From Desmonostoc geniculatum HA4340-LM1 (GTDB lineage: Bacteria > Cyanobacteriota > Cyanobacteriia > Cyanobacteriales > Nostocaceae), in NCBI GenBank assembly GCA_019359545.1, contig JAHHHB010000004.1, positions 1 to 64,000 on the forward strand: a DNA stretch of 64,000 nucleotides, given 5' to 3'. Shown piece after piece: positions 17,697-27,000 of the stretch. Within the stretch, counting starts at the first letter, position 1. Every line of letters starts with the position of its first letter. Below the pieces are notes generated by a model, which saw nothing but the letters and a program-made list of their open reading frames with translations, searched no databases and was not told where the DNA came from. The translations under genes were made by a program, and so were the position numbers.

Positions 17697-19551
17697 CGAT
17701 GATGAAGATGATTATATTTTGACTCGTTATTGGTTTAGTGAATTCCAGGTAGCAGACTGCGAGCTGCAATGGGTGGATAATTATGAAGCAGCCAGAAGTG
17801 CGATCGCTCTCCACCAACATGACATTTATCTTGTAGACTACCGTTTGGGGCCGCACAACGGACTAGAACTATTGCGCGAAGCAATTGCCAACGGCTGTTA
17901 TTCTCCGATAATTTTACTCACAGGTCAGGGCGACTGGGAAATAGACCTAGAAGCCATGAAAGCCGGAGCCGCAGATTATTTGGAAAAAAGCCAATTAACG
18001 GCACCTTTATTAGAGCGTTCTATTCGCTACGCCATTGAACGCAAACAAACAGAACAAAAAATTCGTGAACAAGCCGCTTTACTGGATGTTGCCACCGATG
18101 CAATTTTTGTGCGCGATCTAGACGATAAAATTTTATTTTGGAATAAAGCTGCTGAGCATCTGTACGGTTGGAAAAAAGAAGAAGCTATCAATAAAAAGAC
18201 ACGAATTCTCTGGCAGGAAAAACAGGCATTTCAAGTTCAAGAAGCACTCAGTATTTTGATGAAAAATGGTTCTTGGGAAGGAGAGTTACATCAAAAAACA
18301 AAATCAGGTAAAGAAATTATTGTTGAAAGCCGTTGGACATTAGTACATGAATTTAGTAAAAAAATACAAACTATTCTAGTTGTTAACACTGGCATCACAC
18401 AAAAAAAACAACTAGAAGCCCAATTTCTCCGCGCCCAGCGATTGGAAAGCATTGGCACCTTAGCCAGTGGTATCGCCCACGATTTGAATAACGTCCTGGC
18501 GCCGATTTTGATGACAGCTCAACTGTTAGAAGCACAAGTTCATGACGAGCGTTCTCGGCGACTGCTGCCAATATTGATTGCTAACGCTAAACGGGGGGCA
18601 AACCTAGTCAAGCAAGTATTATCGTTTACTCGTGGGCTGGAAGGCGATCGCACAATTTTACAATTAAAGCATTTAATAATTGAAATTCAACAAATTATTA
18701 AAGAAACTTTTCCCAAATCCATAGAAGTTTTTACCCAAATTCCCCAAAATCTTTGGACTGTATGCGGTGATGCCACCCAACTGCATCAAGTACTGATGAA
18801 TCTGTGTGTCAATGCTCGTGATGCTATGCCAAATGGCGGAACTCTAAAAATTTCTGCCGAGAACCTTTTCATTGATGAAAATTTTACCAAGATGCATATT
18901 GATGCTAAAGTTGGTCATCATATTGTGATTACCGTTGCTGATGGGGGAATTGGTATTCAATCAGAAATATTAGATCGGATATTTGAGCCATTTTTTACTA
19001 CTAAAGAAGTTGGCAAAGGTACTGGTCTTGGTCTGTCTACAGTACTTGGCATCATTAAAAGCCACGCTGGTTTTATCAACGTATACAGTGAAGCCGGAAA
19101 AGGTAGCCAATTTAAGGTATATTTGCCAGCACAAGATGCAGTGGAAACCATAGAAGAACAACAGGAAGAATTACCTCCAGGTCAAGGAGAATTAATTTTA
19201 GTTGTAGATGACGAAGCAGCCATTCGAGATGTCACAAAAACATCTCTAGAAAGTCATAATTATAAAGCAATTACAGCCAGTGATGGCATTGAAGCCATAG
19301 CCTTATATGCAGAACACCGAAATGAAATATCTCTTGTATTAACTGATATGCTCATGCCATCAATGGATGGGCTAACTACCATCCGTACCCTGCGAAAAAT
19401 TAACCCAGATGTCAAAATTATTGCCGTCAGTGGACTGAGTTCAGCAGATAAAGTTGATGCAGCTTATGACATAGGTATCAAAGCCTTTTTGTCTAAACCT
19501 TATACAGCTAACCAATTATTACAAACTATTAGTACAGTTAAAAAGAGTTAG
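17662..19551 (+). CDS. Hybrid histidine kinase REC-PAS-HisKA-HATPase-REC
   Basis: A 629-aa soluble kinase. Receiver 1 at about 5-125 (D59 in LVDYRLG), PAS at about 135-250 (DVATDAIFVRDLDDKILFWN), HisKA with H273 in SGIAHDLNNVLAPI, HATPase_c ([24 protein letters not shown]), and a C-terminal receiver with D562 (LTDMLMPSMDG). The HisKA style resembles CckA-type kinases. The start at 17662 has GGGAG upstream and overlaps the response regulator end by 35 bases. Sensory PAS ligand unknown. Together with the two genes before it, this forms a phosphorelay set: kinase with light sensor, free receiver, second hybrid kinase. Confidence 0.88.
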   Translation: MDNSPIKVLFVDDDEDDYILTRYWFSEFQVADCELQWVDNYEAARSAIALHQHDIYLVDYRLGPHNGLELLREAIANGCYSPIILLTGQGDWEIDLEAMKAGAADYLEKSQLTAPLLERSIRYAIERKQTEQKIREQAALLDVATDAIFVRDLDDKILFWNKAAEHLYGWKKEEAINKKTRILWQEKQAFQVQEALSILMKNGSWEGELHQKTKSGKEIIVESRWTLVHEFSKKIQTILVVNTGITQKKQLEAQFLRAQRLESIGTLASGIAHDLNNVLAPILMTAQLLEAQVHDERSRRLLPILIANAKRGANLVKQVLSFTRGLEGDRTILQLKHLIIEIQQIIKETFPKSIEVFTQIPQNLWTVCGDATQLHQVLMNLCVNARDAMPNGGTLKISAENLFIDENFTKMHIDAKVGHHIVITVADGGIGIQSEILDRIFEPFFTTKEVGKGTGLGLSTVLGIIKSHAGFINVYSEAGKGSQFKVYLPAQDAVETIEEQQEELPPGQGELILVVDDEAAIRDVTKTSLESHNYKAITASDGIEAIALYAEHRNEISLVLTDMLMPSMDGLTTIRTLRKINPDVKIIAVSGLSSADKVDAAYDIGIKAFLSKPYTANQLLQTISTVKKS

Positions 19552-19926
19552 AGTTAGGAGTTAGGAGTTAATAAAATTAAAATCCTTGTAAGATGTGTTA
19601 TGTACATATTTAGAGATGATTGGCCATAAAAAACATGACACGATCGCATAAGGGACATCCAAGAATTAAATTAATCAATTCCTGCATCCAACACTAGTAT
19701 GCAATTTATTCTCCCCCTGCCTCCCCTGCTCCCCCTGCTCCCCCTGCTCACCCAAGGGATTGATTATTTTTTTATTTGGTAGTCCCTAAGGCACTGCTAA
19801 ATAATACGGTGCGTTAGGCTAAAGCCGTAATGAGACTTGATAAATCAACTAATTAATTGCAACTTGAGAGTTATAATTTAGTAACTCCTAACTCTCAACT
19901 CCTAACTCCTAACTATTTAACTCCCC
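19552..19926. other. Repeat-rich gap
   Basis: Begins and ends with AGTTAGGAGTT / AACTCCTAACT tandem repeats in opposite orientation (19551-19575 and 19885-19916), so the whole gap can pair end to end. In the middle (19711-19755) is a CTCCCCCTGCTCCCCCTG pyrimidine tract. No gene seen. Confidence 0.5.
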
Positions 19927-20310
19927 ATGACCAACGATGAAATTCTAGCCGCTAACGCAGCTTTTTATCGAGCTTTTGAAAGAAAAGATATTGAGGCGAT
20001 GAGTGCAATCTGGTCACAAGGAACTGGTAGTTTTTGTATTCATCCTGGAAGTAGAGTGTTGCGAGGTTGGAAAGAGATTCGCACCTCTTGGGAGCAGATA
20101 TTTAAAAACACTGCTTACATCGAAATAAACACAGATGTAATTGCTACAGAATTAACTGATAATATCGCTTATGTTGTGCTGATAGAAAATGTATTTCAAG
20201 TCGTAAATGGGAGAAGACTTGAAGCACAATCAACAGCTACAAACATATTTCAGTTTCTCGGTGGAAAGTGGTATTTAGTTCATCATCACGGGAGTCCGAT
20301 TTTGCGGTGA
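19927..20310 (+). CDS. SnoaL-like / NTF2-fold protein
   Basis: A 127-aa protein of the SnoaL-like (DUF4440-type) nuclear transport factor 2 fold: helical start ILAANAAFYRAFERKDIEAMSAIW, then FCIHPGSRVLRGWKEIRTSW, and paired strands NIAYVVLIENVFQV and STATNIFQFLGGKWYLVHHHGSPIL. Members include ketosteroid-isomerase-like and calcium/calmodulin-kinase-association-like proteins, mostly of unknown function in cyanobacteria. The HHHGSP end is typical. Stands alone, convergent with pyrR. Confidence 0.8.
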   Translation: MTNDEILAANAAFYRAFERKDIEAMSAIWSQGTGSFCIHPGSRVLRGWKEIRTSWEQIFKNTAYIEINTDVIATELTDNIAYVVLIENVFQVVNGRRLEAQSTATNIFQFLGGKWYLVHHHGSPILR

Positions 20311-20384
20311 GTGTGGGGATGAGGGGGACGCGGGGACACGGTGAAGCAAAGAAAAAGCAATGACAAATGACAAATGACAAATAA

Positions 20385-20921
20385 CTAATCTCCCATCAAC
20401 TCTACTGCATCTCGTCCATCACAATCTTGTAAGTAAACTTTGACAATTTCTTCCTTAGCGGTAGGCAGCTGCTTACCAATAAAATCTGGGTGAATTGGTA
20501 ACTCACGATGACCCCTGTCTACCAACACAGCTAAACGAATTACCTCTGGTCTTCCGTACTCATTTACAGCATTCAAAGCAGCACGAATTGTCCGTCCTTT
20601 GAAAATCACATCATCCACGAGTACAACGGTTTTCCCCGTCAGATCAAAAGGAATATCGCTTTTGGCCGGAGTCCGCAAACCAATTTTGTCAAGGTCATCT
20701 CGATAAAATGTAATATCCAAAGCGCCGACGGAAACGGCTACACCTTCGAGTGTCTCAATCTGACGCGCCAACAATTGTGCTAATACAGCACCCCTAGTAT
20801 ATATACCAAGAAGCACTAATTGGGACAAATCACGCGACCTTTCCACAATTTGAGAGGCAAGGCGAGTCAAAGTACGACGAATTTCTTCTGATGAGAGGAT
20901 CTCAACTACTTTTGCAGACAT
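20385..20921 (-). CDS. pyrR: PyrR bifunctional pyr regulator / uracil phosphoribosyltransferase
   Basis: A 178-aa protein of normal PyrR length. The PRPP-binding signature is present ([19 protein letters not shown]), with PyrR-specific blocks [34 protein letters not shown] and [15 protein letters not shown]. PyrR attenuates pyr genes in some bacteria and can make UMP from uracil and PRPP; no pyr gene is adjacent here. The start at 20921 ([18 protein letters not shown]) is the family start; the frame stays open upstream only because it runs through a GTGTGG repeat. Confidence 0.9.
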   Translation of the reverse strand: MSAKVVEILSSEEIRRTLTRLASQIVERSRDLSQLVLLGIYTRGAVLAQLLARQIETLEGVAVSVGALDITFYRDDLDKIGLRTPAKSDIPFDLTGKTVVLVDDVIFKGRTIRAALNAVNEYGRPEVIRLAVLVDRGHRELPIHPDFIGKQLPTAKEEIVKVYLQDCDGRDAVELMGD

Positions 20922-20932
20922 AGGTATCTTTA

Positions 20933-21075
20933 GGGGAGTGGGGAGTGGGGAGTGTGAGAGGTGTGGGGGGTGTGGGAGGTGTGAGAGGTGTGGGGGGTGT
21001 GGGAGGTGTGAGAGGTGTGGGAGGTTTTTTCTAATCTCCCCACACTCCCCCATCCCCCCACACCCCCCCATCCCC
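20933..21075. repeat. G-rich minisatellite (GTGTGAGAGGTGTGGG type) with C-rich partner
   Basis: About three units of roughly 26 bp built from GTGTGAGAGGTGTGGGGG lie at 20945-21025, followed by a C-rich stretch (ACACTCCCCCATCCCCC) at 21040-21075 that can pair with them. It fills the gap between pyrR and cbiB and enters the last codons of cbiB. The repeat gives false Pro/His-rich or Cys/Gly-rich reading frames. Confidence 0.7.
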
Positions 21076-21076
21076 C

Positions 21077-22063
21077 TCATCTCCCCATGCCCCATGCCCT
21101 ACTTGAGAATATTAAGAAGATAGCGATCGCTATTCCTAACCATAGTAAAAAACAATATCGAGTCAGTTGCAAAGCATTATAAATAGAATTTGAGGTAATG
21201 GGATAAATAGCGTCTCCTAGCAATGGTTTGTGTTTAGCTACCCCACGATACCAATTTTTACCCCCCATTTGTACACCTAAAATAGCAGCGTAGGCGCACT
21301 CACTCCAGCCGGAATTGGGACTAGGATCGGTAATTGCATCCCGGCGACAAATTCGCCAAACATGCATCGGTTTACCCGATAACACTGCCAGAGTGATAAC
21401 TGTTAATCGGCAAGGTAGCCAAGTCAAACAATCTTCCAATCGCGCACTAAACCACCCAAAATAAGTATAAGGTGCTTCCCGGTAACCCACCATTGAATCA
21501 AGAGTACTACTGGCTTTGTATGCTAAAGCTAAGGGAATTGACCCCACAATTGGCACAAAGACACCAATAATTGCATAAAAAAGTGGAGCCATTACCGCAT
21601 CAGTAGCATTTTCCGTGACTGTTTCTAAAACGGCTCGCAAAATTTCTGCTTCTGAGAGATTTTGTGTATCTCGACCAACATAATTACTTAAAATCTGACG
21701 AGCTTCTGGTAAATCTCCTGCTGTTAAGGGTTGTAAAACAGCCACTGCTGCTGTTCGCAAACTTCTGCTAGCAAAACAACTAGCCAAAAGAATACTTTCT
21801 AAAGCAATTCCCAACACTGGATGCACCCATCTGGCACTTTGAACGAGCAAAAAACCGACAACACCGCTACCAATTATGACGATAATGCCTAGTAAAATTC
21901 CAGCTAGACGTTGTGTTAGAGAATGTTGACACAATTGCAGAGAAAACTTGGTCAGCCGAGAAATTACCCACCCCATAAATTGCACAGGATGAGGCCAACC
22001 CCAAGGATCGCCAATTAAGTAATCTAAAAGTGCGGCAATGATTAAAACAATAGTCGATGTCAT
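21077..22063 (-). CDS. cbiB: Adenosylcobinamide-phosphate synthase CbiB/CobD
   Basis: A 328-aa integral membrane protein of the CbiB family, which attaches aminopropanol phosphate to the corrin ring late in cobalamin synthesis. Family blocks: [23 protein letters not shown] near the start, [49 protein letters not shown] and [23 protein letters not shown]. Several hydrophobic spans. The last residues (SSRAWGMGR) are encoded by a GCATGGGGCATGGGG repeat, so the natural C-terminus has been replaced or extended. No cobalamin riboswitch was recognised upstream. Same strand as pyrR, 155 bases before it. Confidence 0.92.
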   Translation of the reverse strand: MTSTIVLIIAALLDYLIGDPWGWPHPVQFMGWVISRLTKFSLQLCQHSLTQRLAGILLGIIVIIGSGVVGFLLVQSARWVHPVLGIALESILLASCFASRSLRTAAVAVLQPLTAGDLPEARQILSNYVGRDTQNLSEAEILRAVLETVTENATDAVMAPLFYAIIGVFVPIVGSIPLALAYKASSTLDSMVGYREAPYTYFGWFSARLEDCLTWLPCRLTVITLAVLSGKPMHVWRICRRDAITDPSPNSGWSECAYAAILGVQMGGKNWYRGVAKHKPLLGDAIYPITSNSIYNALQLTRYCFLLWLGIAIAIFLIFSSRAWGMGR

Positions 22064-22251
22064 TTGTCAATAGTCAATAGTCATTTGTCATTTGTCCTTT
22101 GTGAAAATCAATGACCAATATACCTCTTGCAAAAGTCCTTCTTTTCGCCTTCTTTGAGCCTTTGCGTGTTAGCGAAGCGGGGCGTAGCCCGACAAAAAAT
22201 TATTTATGCAATAGGTCTAATGACCAATGACCAATGACCAATGACAAATGA
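22064..22251. repeat. Tandem TTTGTCA / ATGACCA repeats with a short dispersed repeat
   Basis: TTTGTCAATAGTCAATAGTC-type units (22072-22102) and ATGACCAATGACC units (22218-22250) are complementary and bracket the sequence TTAGCGAAGCGGGGCGTAGC at 22168-22192, a common Nostoc dispersed repeat. No gene. Confidence 0.65.
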
Positions 22252-22695
22252 CTAAACCACAAAACTAGCTTCTTCCCCAAGGGAAGCTTGCCAACTACGA
22301 GCATCGTAATAAAGGTCTGCCAGAGTAATAGTGTACAAAGCTTCTTTGAGCTTTTGATTGAGCCTTTGCCAAAGGGTAAATGTTACCCAATCTTCAGCTT
22401 GTGTGGGTGCTGGAGTGTGATGGGGTAAATGAGTAATGCTCTCACCGACTGCTTCTAAAATTTGCCCTATAGATATTTGTATAGGTTCTCTTGCCAATTG
22501 ATATCCACCAATGCTACCACGAATTGAATTCACTAAAGATGCACGACGCATTTCTATTAGTAGTTTTTCGAGGTAAGGAGCTGGGATATCTTGGCGTTTG
22601 GCGATCGCTTTTACAGATACAGGCCCATATTTTGGCTGTAAACTTAAATCTAGCAACGCCTTCACACTGTAATGTCCTCTGGTAGTTAGTTTCAT
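22252..22695 (-). CDS. Rrf2-family transcriptional regulator without cysteines
   Basis: A 147-aa winged-helix regulator: MKLTTRGHYSVKALLDLSLQ, IAKRQDIPAPYLEKLLIEMRRASLVNSIRGSIGGYQLAR and ISIGQILEAVGE are classic Rrf2 features. Unlike IscR or NsrR it has no cysteine at all, so it cannot hold an Fe-S cluster by the usual ligands. A His-rich loop (THLPHHTPAP) sits where the cluster would be. The start at 22695 is the family start; 25 upstream codons come from repeats. The target is unknown; it is divergent from cyAbrB with a 480-base gap. Confidence 0.85.
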   Translation of the reverse strand: MKLTTRGHYSVKALLDLSLQPKYGPVSVKAIAKRQDIPAPYLEKLLIEMRRASLVNSIRGSIGGYQLAREPIQISIGQILEAVGESITHLPHHTPAPTQAEDWVTFTLWQRLNQKLKEALYTITLADLYYDARSWQASLGEEASFVV

Positions 22696-23175
22696 TGTTG
22701 TTTGTTGTTTGTCCTTTGTCTTTTGTCCTTTGTCCTCTGTTACAAAGTTTTGAGTGCCGGAAATCGGCACTGGTGGCTTTGCACTTTGTCAGTTGTCCTT
22801 TGTCATTTATTTAGACCAATGACTAATGACTAATGACCAATGACTAATGACCAAGGATCAGTTTTGCTTATCATTCTGTGACTCAGTTATCATCTTCAGC
22901 AACTAGACAACCTTTTAAAGGTTAGTTTAGAAAACTTAAACAAATATAGTTTAGCAGTAATTCACAAACTATATATATAGTTATCAGCATTGCCAGCATT
23001 CTAGAAAATAAATTGCCTGGGAAATATTTGGTATTCGCATAACAATTCTGGCTGTGAGTGTAATATACTTGGCTATGTTGAGATAAAAACTAAAGGATTA
23101 TCTTCCTATTAGCTCAACAGAAGCTAAAATAAAATCGATTCAAACACTTCAAACATTCGTTTTCGACCTAAGTTG
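22696..23175. other. Gap between Rrf2 and cyAbrB genes
   Basis: 22696-22860 is made of TTTGTCCTTTGTC and GACTAATGACCA repeats. 22860-23175 is AT-rich and probably carries the promoters of both divergent regulators; possible -10 boxes such as TATAAT-like TAATAT at 23063 cannot be assigned with confidence. Confidence 0.4.
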
Positions 23176-23589
23176 ATGCCTAAACAGAAAAAAATTGAAC
23201 CCCTAGTCGGCGAAGAACTGCTCAAAAAAGTCAAAGAGCTAGAGAACGAGAGCAAGGAAGACAAAGCCAAGAAGTGCGGCTACTATACCGTTACCAAAAA
23301 TGGTATAGAGCGCGTCAATATGATGAAGTTCTTAAATGCCCTAATCGATGCCGAAGGCATTCAGTTGGACAGTACACCCAGTGCTAATGGGCGTGGTGGA
23401 CGTAGTGCTAGCTATAGGATTAGTGTGCAATCCAATGGTAACTTGCTTATCGGTTCAGCTTATACAAAACAGATGAATCTCAAACCAGGAGATGAGTTTC
23501 TCATCACTTTAGGTAAAAAGCACATTCGTTTGAGACAGGTAGATCCAGAAGACCGGGAAGACGATGAAACTCTAGAAGCCACGGCTTAA
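23176..23589 (+). CDS. cyAbrB-type transcriptional regulator
   Basis: A 137-aa member of the cyanobacterial AbrB family (cyAbrB1/cyAbrB2 group), global regulators of carbon, nitrogen and hydrogenase genes. Family features: GEELLKKVKELE, KKCGYYTVTKNGIERVN, and the C-terminal DNA-binding segment ASYRISVQSNGNLLIGSAYTKQMNLKPGDEFLITLGKKHIRL. ATG at 23176 is preferred to the TTG one codon earlier. I lean towards the cyAbrB2 branch from memory but cannot decide. Confidence 0.88.
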   Translation: MPKQKKIEPLVGEELLKKVKELENESKEDKAKKCGYYTVTKNGIERVNMMKFLNALIDAEGIQLDSTPSANGRGGRSASYRISVQSNGNLLIGSAYTKQMNLKPGDEFLITLGKKHIRLRQVDPEDREDDETLEATA

Positions 23590-23595
23590 TAAATA

Positions 23596-23693
23596 GTCAT
23601 TAGTCAATTGTCAATAGTCATTTGTCCTTTGTTTTTCGTCATTAGTCATTTGTGAAAACCAATGACTAATGACCAATGACTAATGACCAATGA
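23596..23693. repeat. TTAGTCA / ATGACTA tandem repeats
   Basis: Units of TTAGTCAATTGTCAATAGTC run into their own complement (AATGACTAATGACCAATGAC), forming a long imperfect hairpin between the convergent cyAbrB and ClC genes, where it could also act as a terminator. Confidence 0.65.
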
Positions 23694-25568
23694 CTAATAT
23701 GGTAAATAGTGGCGCAGTGCTTTGCGCGTAACTGCTAAATTGCAGGTTAATGCAATTTGCTCTTTTTCTAGTAAACCTAAAATGCGATCGGGTTTGTCTC
23801 GTGTTACCACTGGTAATTGATGCAAACCTCGAACACTCATGCGGTCTAAAGCTTCAGATAATAGTTCATCCTGCCATGCGTAAACAATTTCAGTAGTACA
23901 AATGTCCTTGAGAGTTTGACTGGATAAATTATCTGAAATTTCAGTTGTTGAATTTGGGTAAGTTTGCCAAAGAGCAAGGGCACGGTTAATATCTTCTAAA
24001 GAAAGGATACCAACTAATTGCTCTGCTTGATCAATTACTAAAGCACTTCGTGTGCGATCGCGGATCATTTCCACCGCTGCTTCTAACACACTCAAAGTTG
24101 CAGGTAATTTTTTGGGATAAGGATGCATAGCGTCTTCTACCAAAATTTGCTGCATAATTTCCGCTCGTTCATCTTTCAATTCCGAAAGACCAATTTGTTG
24201 TAGATTAGAGTTAGAGTTAAAAGTCGGTTTAATCCTTTCCACTAACCAGACACTCAAACCGACAGCGGCCATCAGCGGTAAAACAATCCGGTAGTCGCGG
24301 GTTAATTCAAACAGCATTAAAATAGCGGTCAACGGTGCCCTGACACTTGCAGCCAAGACTGCTGCCATTCCTACCATCGCATAAGCTGGAGGAGCTGCCA
24401 TTTGGTCACAAATTGCCGGGAATACCACAGCTAAAATTTTGGCATAAGCCGAACCAAAAGAAGCACCTAGAAACATAGCAGGTGCGAATAAACCGCCGAC
24501 AAAACCACTACCTGCACTAATTGCAGTCATTAGTAGCTTCACCACCAACAGCACAACTAACAAGTGCAGTGAAAACTTCACATCCTGAAGCATAGCTTCC
24601 ACAGTTTCATAACCAACGCCCAGAATTTGCGGGAAGTGCAAAGCAACTGCGCCAACAATGACACCGCCAATAATTGGATGAATTGGCTGAGGAATTCGTC
24701 CCAAAAATTGAAAGCCTGGAACCTGACCAGTGAAGCACGCTTTAGCCAAACGAATTGATTGAGTATAAGTTAGAGAGATTAGGCTAGCCCCTAAACCCAA
24801 GCCCAGATAAAGGGGTAATTCTAAAGGACTGCGGACTTGGTAAGCCGGTAAATCAAAAGCAGGTTGTGCCCCTAAACCAATTTGAGCAATTAACGCTGCT
24901 ACTACCGCCGCCAGCAGCACCACACTGACAGCAGAAGTAGCAAAAGATGTAGCTCCCATCACCACCTCTAAGGCAAAAAATACTCCGGCAATGGGAGCAT
25001 TAAATCCAGCCGCTAATCCAGCAGCAGCGCCAGCACCCAAAAGTAAACGTCGTTGTTCCTGAGATACATTTAGGATCACAGACAACAACATGCCAAAATT
25101 TGCACCAATTTCTACACTCGGCCCCTCTGGTCCTAAAGAAGCACCACTTCCCAAAGAAACAGATGCGGCTAGCATTTTGGTAACTGGTCGTAGTGGTCGC
25201 CTAATCTCTGTTTCGTGAGAAGCGGCAATGAGAGATGAAAGTCCAGGGCCGAAGTCTTGAGTACGCCAGCGCATCAAGCCAACAATTAATCCGCCAAGGG
25301 TAGGAACGCAAGCTAGAGTCCAAGCACCCCAGACACCGATCTCACCCATCAAATTTTCTAGCATTAAACGGTGGATCAGCTCGATCAAATAGTGAAAAGT
25401 GACTACACCCATACCAGTGCCACCGCCAATTAACATGGCTAAAAACAGCACAAGGGTTTCTGGGGATGGTTGAAAACGGTTTATTAGGTGAGCTAAGCGG
25501 GCAGAAGGTGTAGGAAAGGCAGGTTGTTCCGTTACCTTCCTCAGTTGAGTGGGAGGCAAGAGAGTCAT
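23694..25568 (-). CDS. ClC-family anion channel/transporter with C-terminal CBS pair
   Basis: A 624-aa membrane protein. The ClC core spans about 30-450; GPEGP carries the external gating glutamate (E148) and GGLFAPAMFLGA gives the GxFxP motif. Two CBS domains follow (about 480-530 and 560-620). Two positions are unusual: the first signature, GSGIP in most ClCs, reads GPGLS (107-111), and the internal proton glutamate position reads Val (FFALEVVM, E201-V202), as in ClC channels. The gene probably moves chloride or another anion across the plasma or thylakoid membrane. Substrate and coupling mode are not certain. Confidence 0.9.
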   Translation of the reverse strand: MTLLPPTQLRKVTEQPAFPTPSARLAHLINRFQPSPETLVLFLAMLIGGGTGMGVVTFHYLIELIHRLMLENLMGEIGVWGAWTLACVPTLGGLIVGLMRWRTQDFGPGLSSLIAASHETEIRRPLRPVTKMLAASVSLGSGASLGPEGPSVEIGANFGMLLSVILNVSQEQRRLLLGAGAAAGLAAGFNAPIAGVFFALEVVMGATSFATSAVSVVLLAAVVAALIAQIGLGAQPAFDLPAYQVRSPLELPLYLGLGLGASLISLTYTQSIRLAKACFTGQVPGFQFLGRIPQPIHPIIGGVIVGAVALHFPQILGVGYETVEAMLQDVKFSLHLLVVLLVVKLLMTAISAGSGFVGGLFAPAMFLGASFGSAYAKILAVVFPAICDQMAAPPAYAMVGMAAVLAASVRAPLTAILMLFELTRDYRIVLPLMAAVGLSVWLVERIKPTFNSNSNLQQIGLSELKDERAEIMQQILVEDAMHPYPKKLPATLSVLEAAVEMIRDRTRSALVIDQAEQLVGILSLEDINRALALWQTYPNSTTEISDNLSSQTLKDICTTEIVYAWQDELLSEALDRMSVRGLHQLPVVTRDKPDRILGLLEKEQIALTCNLAVTRKALRHYLPY

Positions 25569-26089
25569 TGAGAGGCGGGGTAAATGTAAGAAAAAATTTA
25601 AATTTTTATCTGTTACAACTCAATTGTGAGCCATTATTTAGCAACCAGACAAGTAGACTTTATTTGCTCGATTTACAAAGCTTTAGCAAAATTTTTGTGG
25701 GGAGAATAGTTAAATGGGAGACAATTATTATCTGGGGGTCGGCGATGCCTACGGTAAATGCTAGCCTACGCTGATGAGGTACTAGTCAACCCTATTCTCT
25801 CTAGAGACAATAGAGGTACTGTGAGCCACAAGCATTAATGAGAAGTCATTTTCGCCTAAATCTAGCTATACTCGTGTTGCGACCATTGAGCCATCCTTGG
25901 TGGTAATAGAATGTATGTGTGATTTAGTACTAATGTAAAACTATACATTAGAAGTAGGCGGAGGGGGAGACAAGGGAACAAGGAGACAAAAGGAATAAGA
26001 AACCCCCTCCCCTTTGTCTCCCTTCTCCTTGTCTGTTTGTCCTCTTCGTTGACCCGAATTCAATATAGCTATTGTTATAGAGCGAGTAA
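25569..26089. other. Gap with purine/pyrimidine inverted tract
   Basis: AT-rich promoter region of the leftward ClC gene, then at 25960-26040 a GGAGACAAGG...AAGGAGACAAAAGG purine tract followed by a complementary CCCCTTTGTCTCCCTTCTCC pyrimidine tract. An open frame at 25568-25774 shows no family features and is not annotated. Confidence 0.4.
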
Positions 26090-26473
26090 ATGAATATACA
26101 CACCTTTGATAATCATTATGTTACTTGCCCAATTTGCCAAAGAAATGCCACGCCCAAACCAATTAAAACGCGCATTGGCTTGTTTTGTTGTCCCTATTGC
26201 CAAGAACGGCTAGTTGTTTGCCAAAGCGGTCATTACGTCCGCGATCCGTTTACTTGGAGGCAAATGATGATTTCCTCGGCGCTTCGTCGTCAAAGCCGAC
26301 CTTTAGCCAGAATTATCAGGGATTTCGTCCTGCTTAAGCGTCCTATGGTGGCCTTTGCTGTAGGAAGTGCCATTGTTCTTAGTATGATTGCTATTACCCA
26401 GGAAACCACGAACTCAGATCGCCATGTACTTCCTACAGAGCAAATTAAAAAACCAGAGGAAAAATTCCCATAG
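26090..26473 (+). CDS. Zinc-ribbon protein with one transmembrane segment
   Basis: A 127-aa hypothetical protein. The N-terminal half has two cysteine knuckles, CPIC (13-16) and CCPYC (33-37), the pattern of a zinc ribbon. A hydrophobic span follows (about 84-103, PMVAFAVGSAIVLSMIAI), leaving a short polar tail. This predicts a membrane-anchored zinc-binding protein with the ribbon on the cytosolic side. No partner is evident; function unknown. Confidence 0.6.
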   Translation: MNIHTFDNHYVTCPICQRNATPKPIKTRIGLFCCPYCQERLVVCQSGHYVRDPFTWRQMMISSALRRQSRPLARIIRDFVLLKRPMVAFAVGSAIVLSMIAITQETTNSDRHVLPTEQIKKPEEKFP

Positions 26474-26609
26474 TATGGACATGACCCCTGCGGTCAATGA
26501 GATTTTACTTTACTCTCTTTAATTTTGCAAGTCCCTTATATTTATTTAAAACAGTGTTCTAGATGTACCCAACAAATAGAACACTGTTTTATATATAGCC
26601 TTAGTGAAC

Positions 26610-26927
26610 TATAGCGTTTCCCGACCTACTGAGATACACCTGTAGGGGCACGGCAGTGCCCATACGTGTCAACTTAAGCTCAAATGTTTGTCCCACAGGC
26701 ATTTTACCCCCCTTAATCCCCCCGATATATTGGGGGGAGACCGGAAAATCCAGTTCCCTCCCCTTTATAAGGGGAGGGTTAGGGTGGGGTAACGCGTTGA
26801 GTGATGGTCAGTGAGTGAACTCAATATCACGTCTTAACTAGGGTTTCACGTTAAGTTGACACCAATGGGCAGTGCCCCTACACCTGGGGATATAATGTTG
26901 TACCGCATCTGAATGGGAACCGCTATA
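26610..26927. repeat. Nested palindromic element, copy B (outer)
   Basis: The ends are TATAGCGTTTCCC and GGGAACCGCTATA; this is the reverse complement of copy A in outer orientation. Palindrome arms GTAGGGGCACGGCAGTGCC (26642-26660) and GGGCAGTGCCCCTAC surround the inner element at 26665-26863. Confidence 0.8.
26665..26863. mobile_element. Inner MITE-like element, copy B (199 bp)
   Basis: Ends GTGTCAACTTAAGC and CGTTAAGTTGACACC. It is highly similar to copy A throughout, including the GTGATGGTCAGTGAGTG and CCCCTTTATAAGGGG segments. Its orientation in the window equals copy A, although the surrounding outer element is inverted. Confidence 0.75.
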
Positions 26928-27000
26928 CCTACACTCCCAGTTGTCAACGCAGGGGAGGCAGGGGGAGATGAGGAAGCAATGCCCCACGCCTGTTCTGCGT

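Noticed and set aside
25568..25774. 68-aa frame divergent from the ClC gene
   Set aside because: No ribosome site, no recognisable features; likely promoter DNA.
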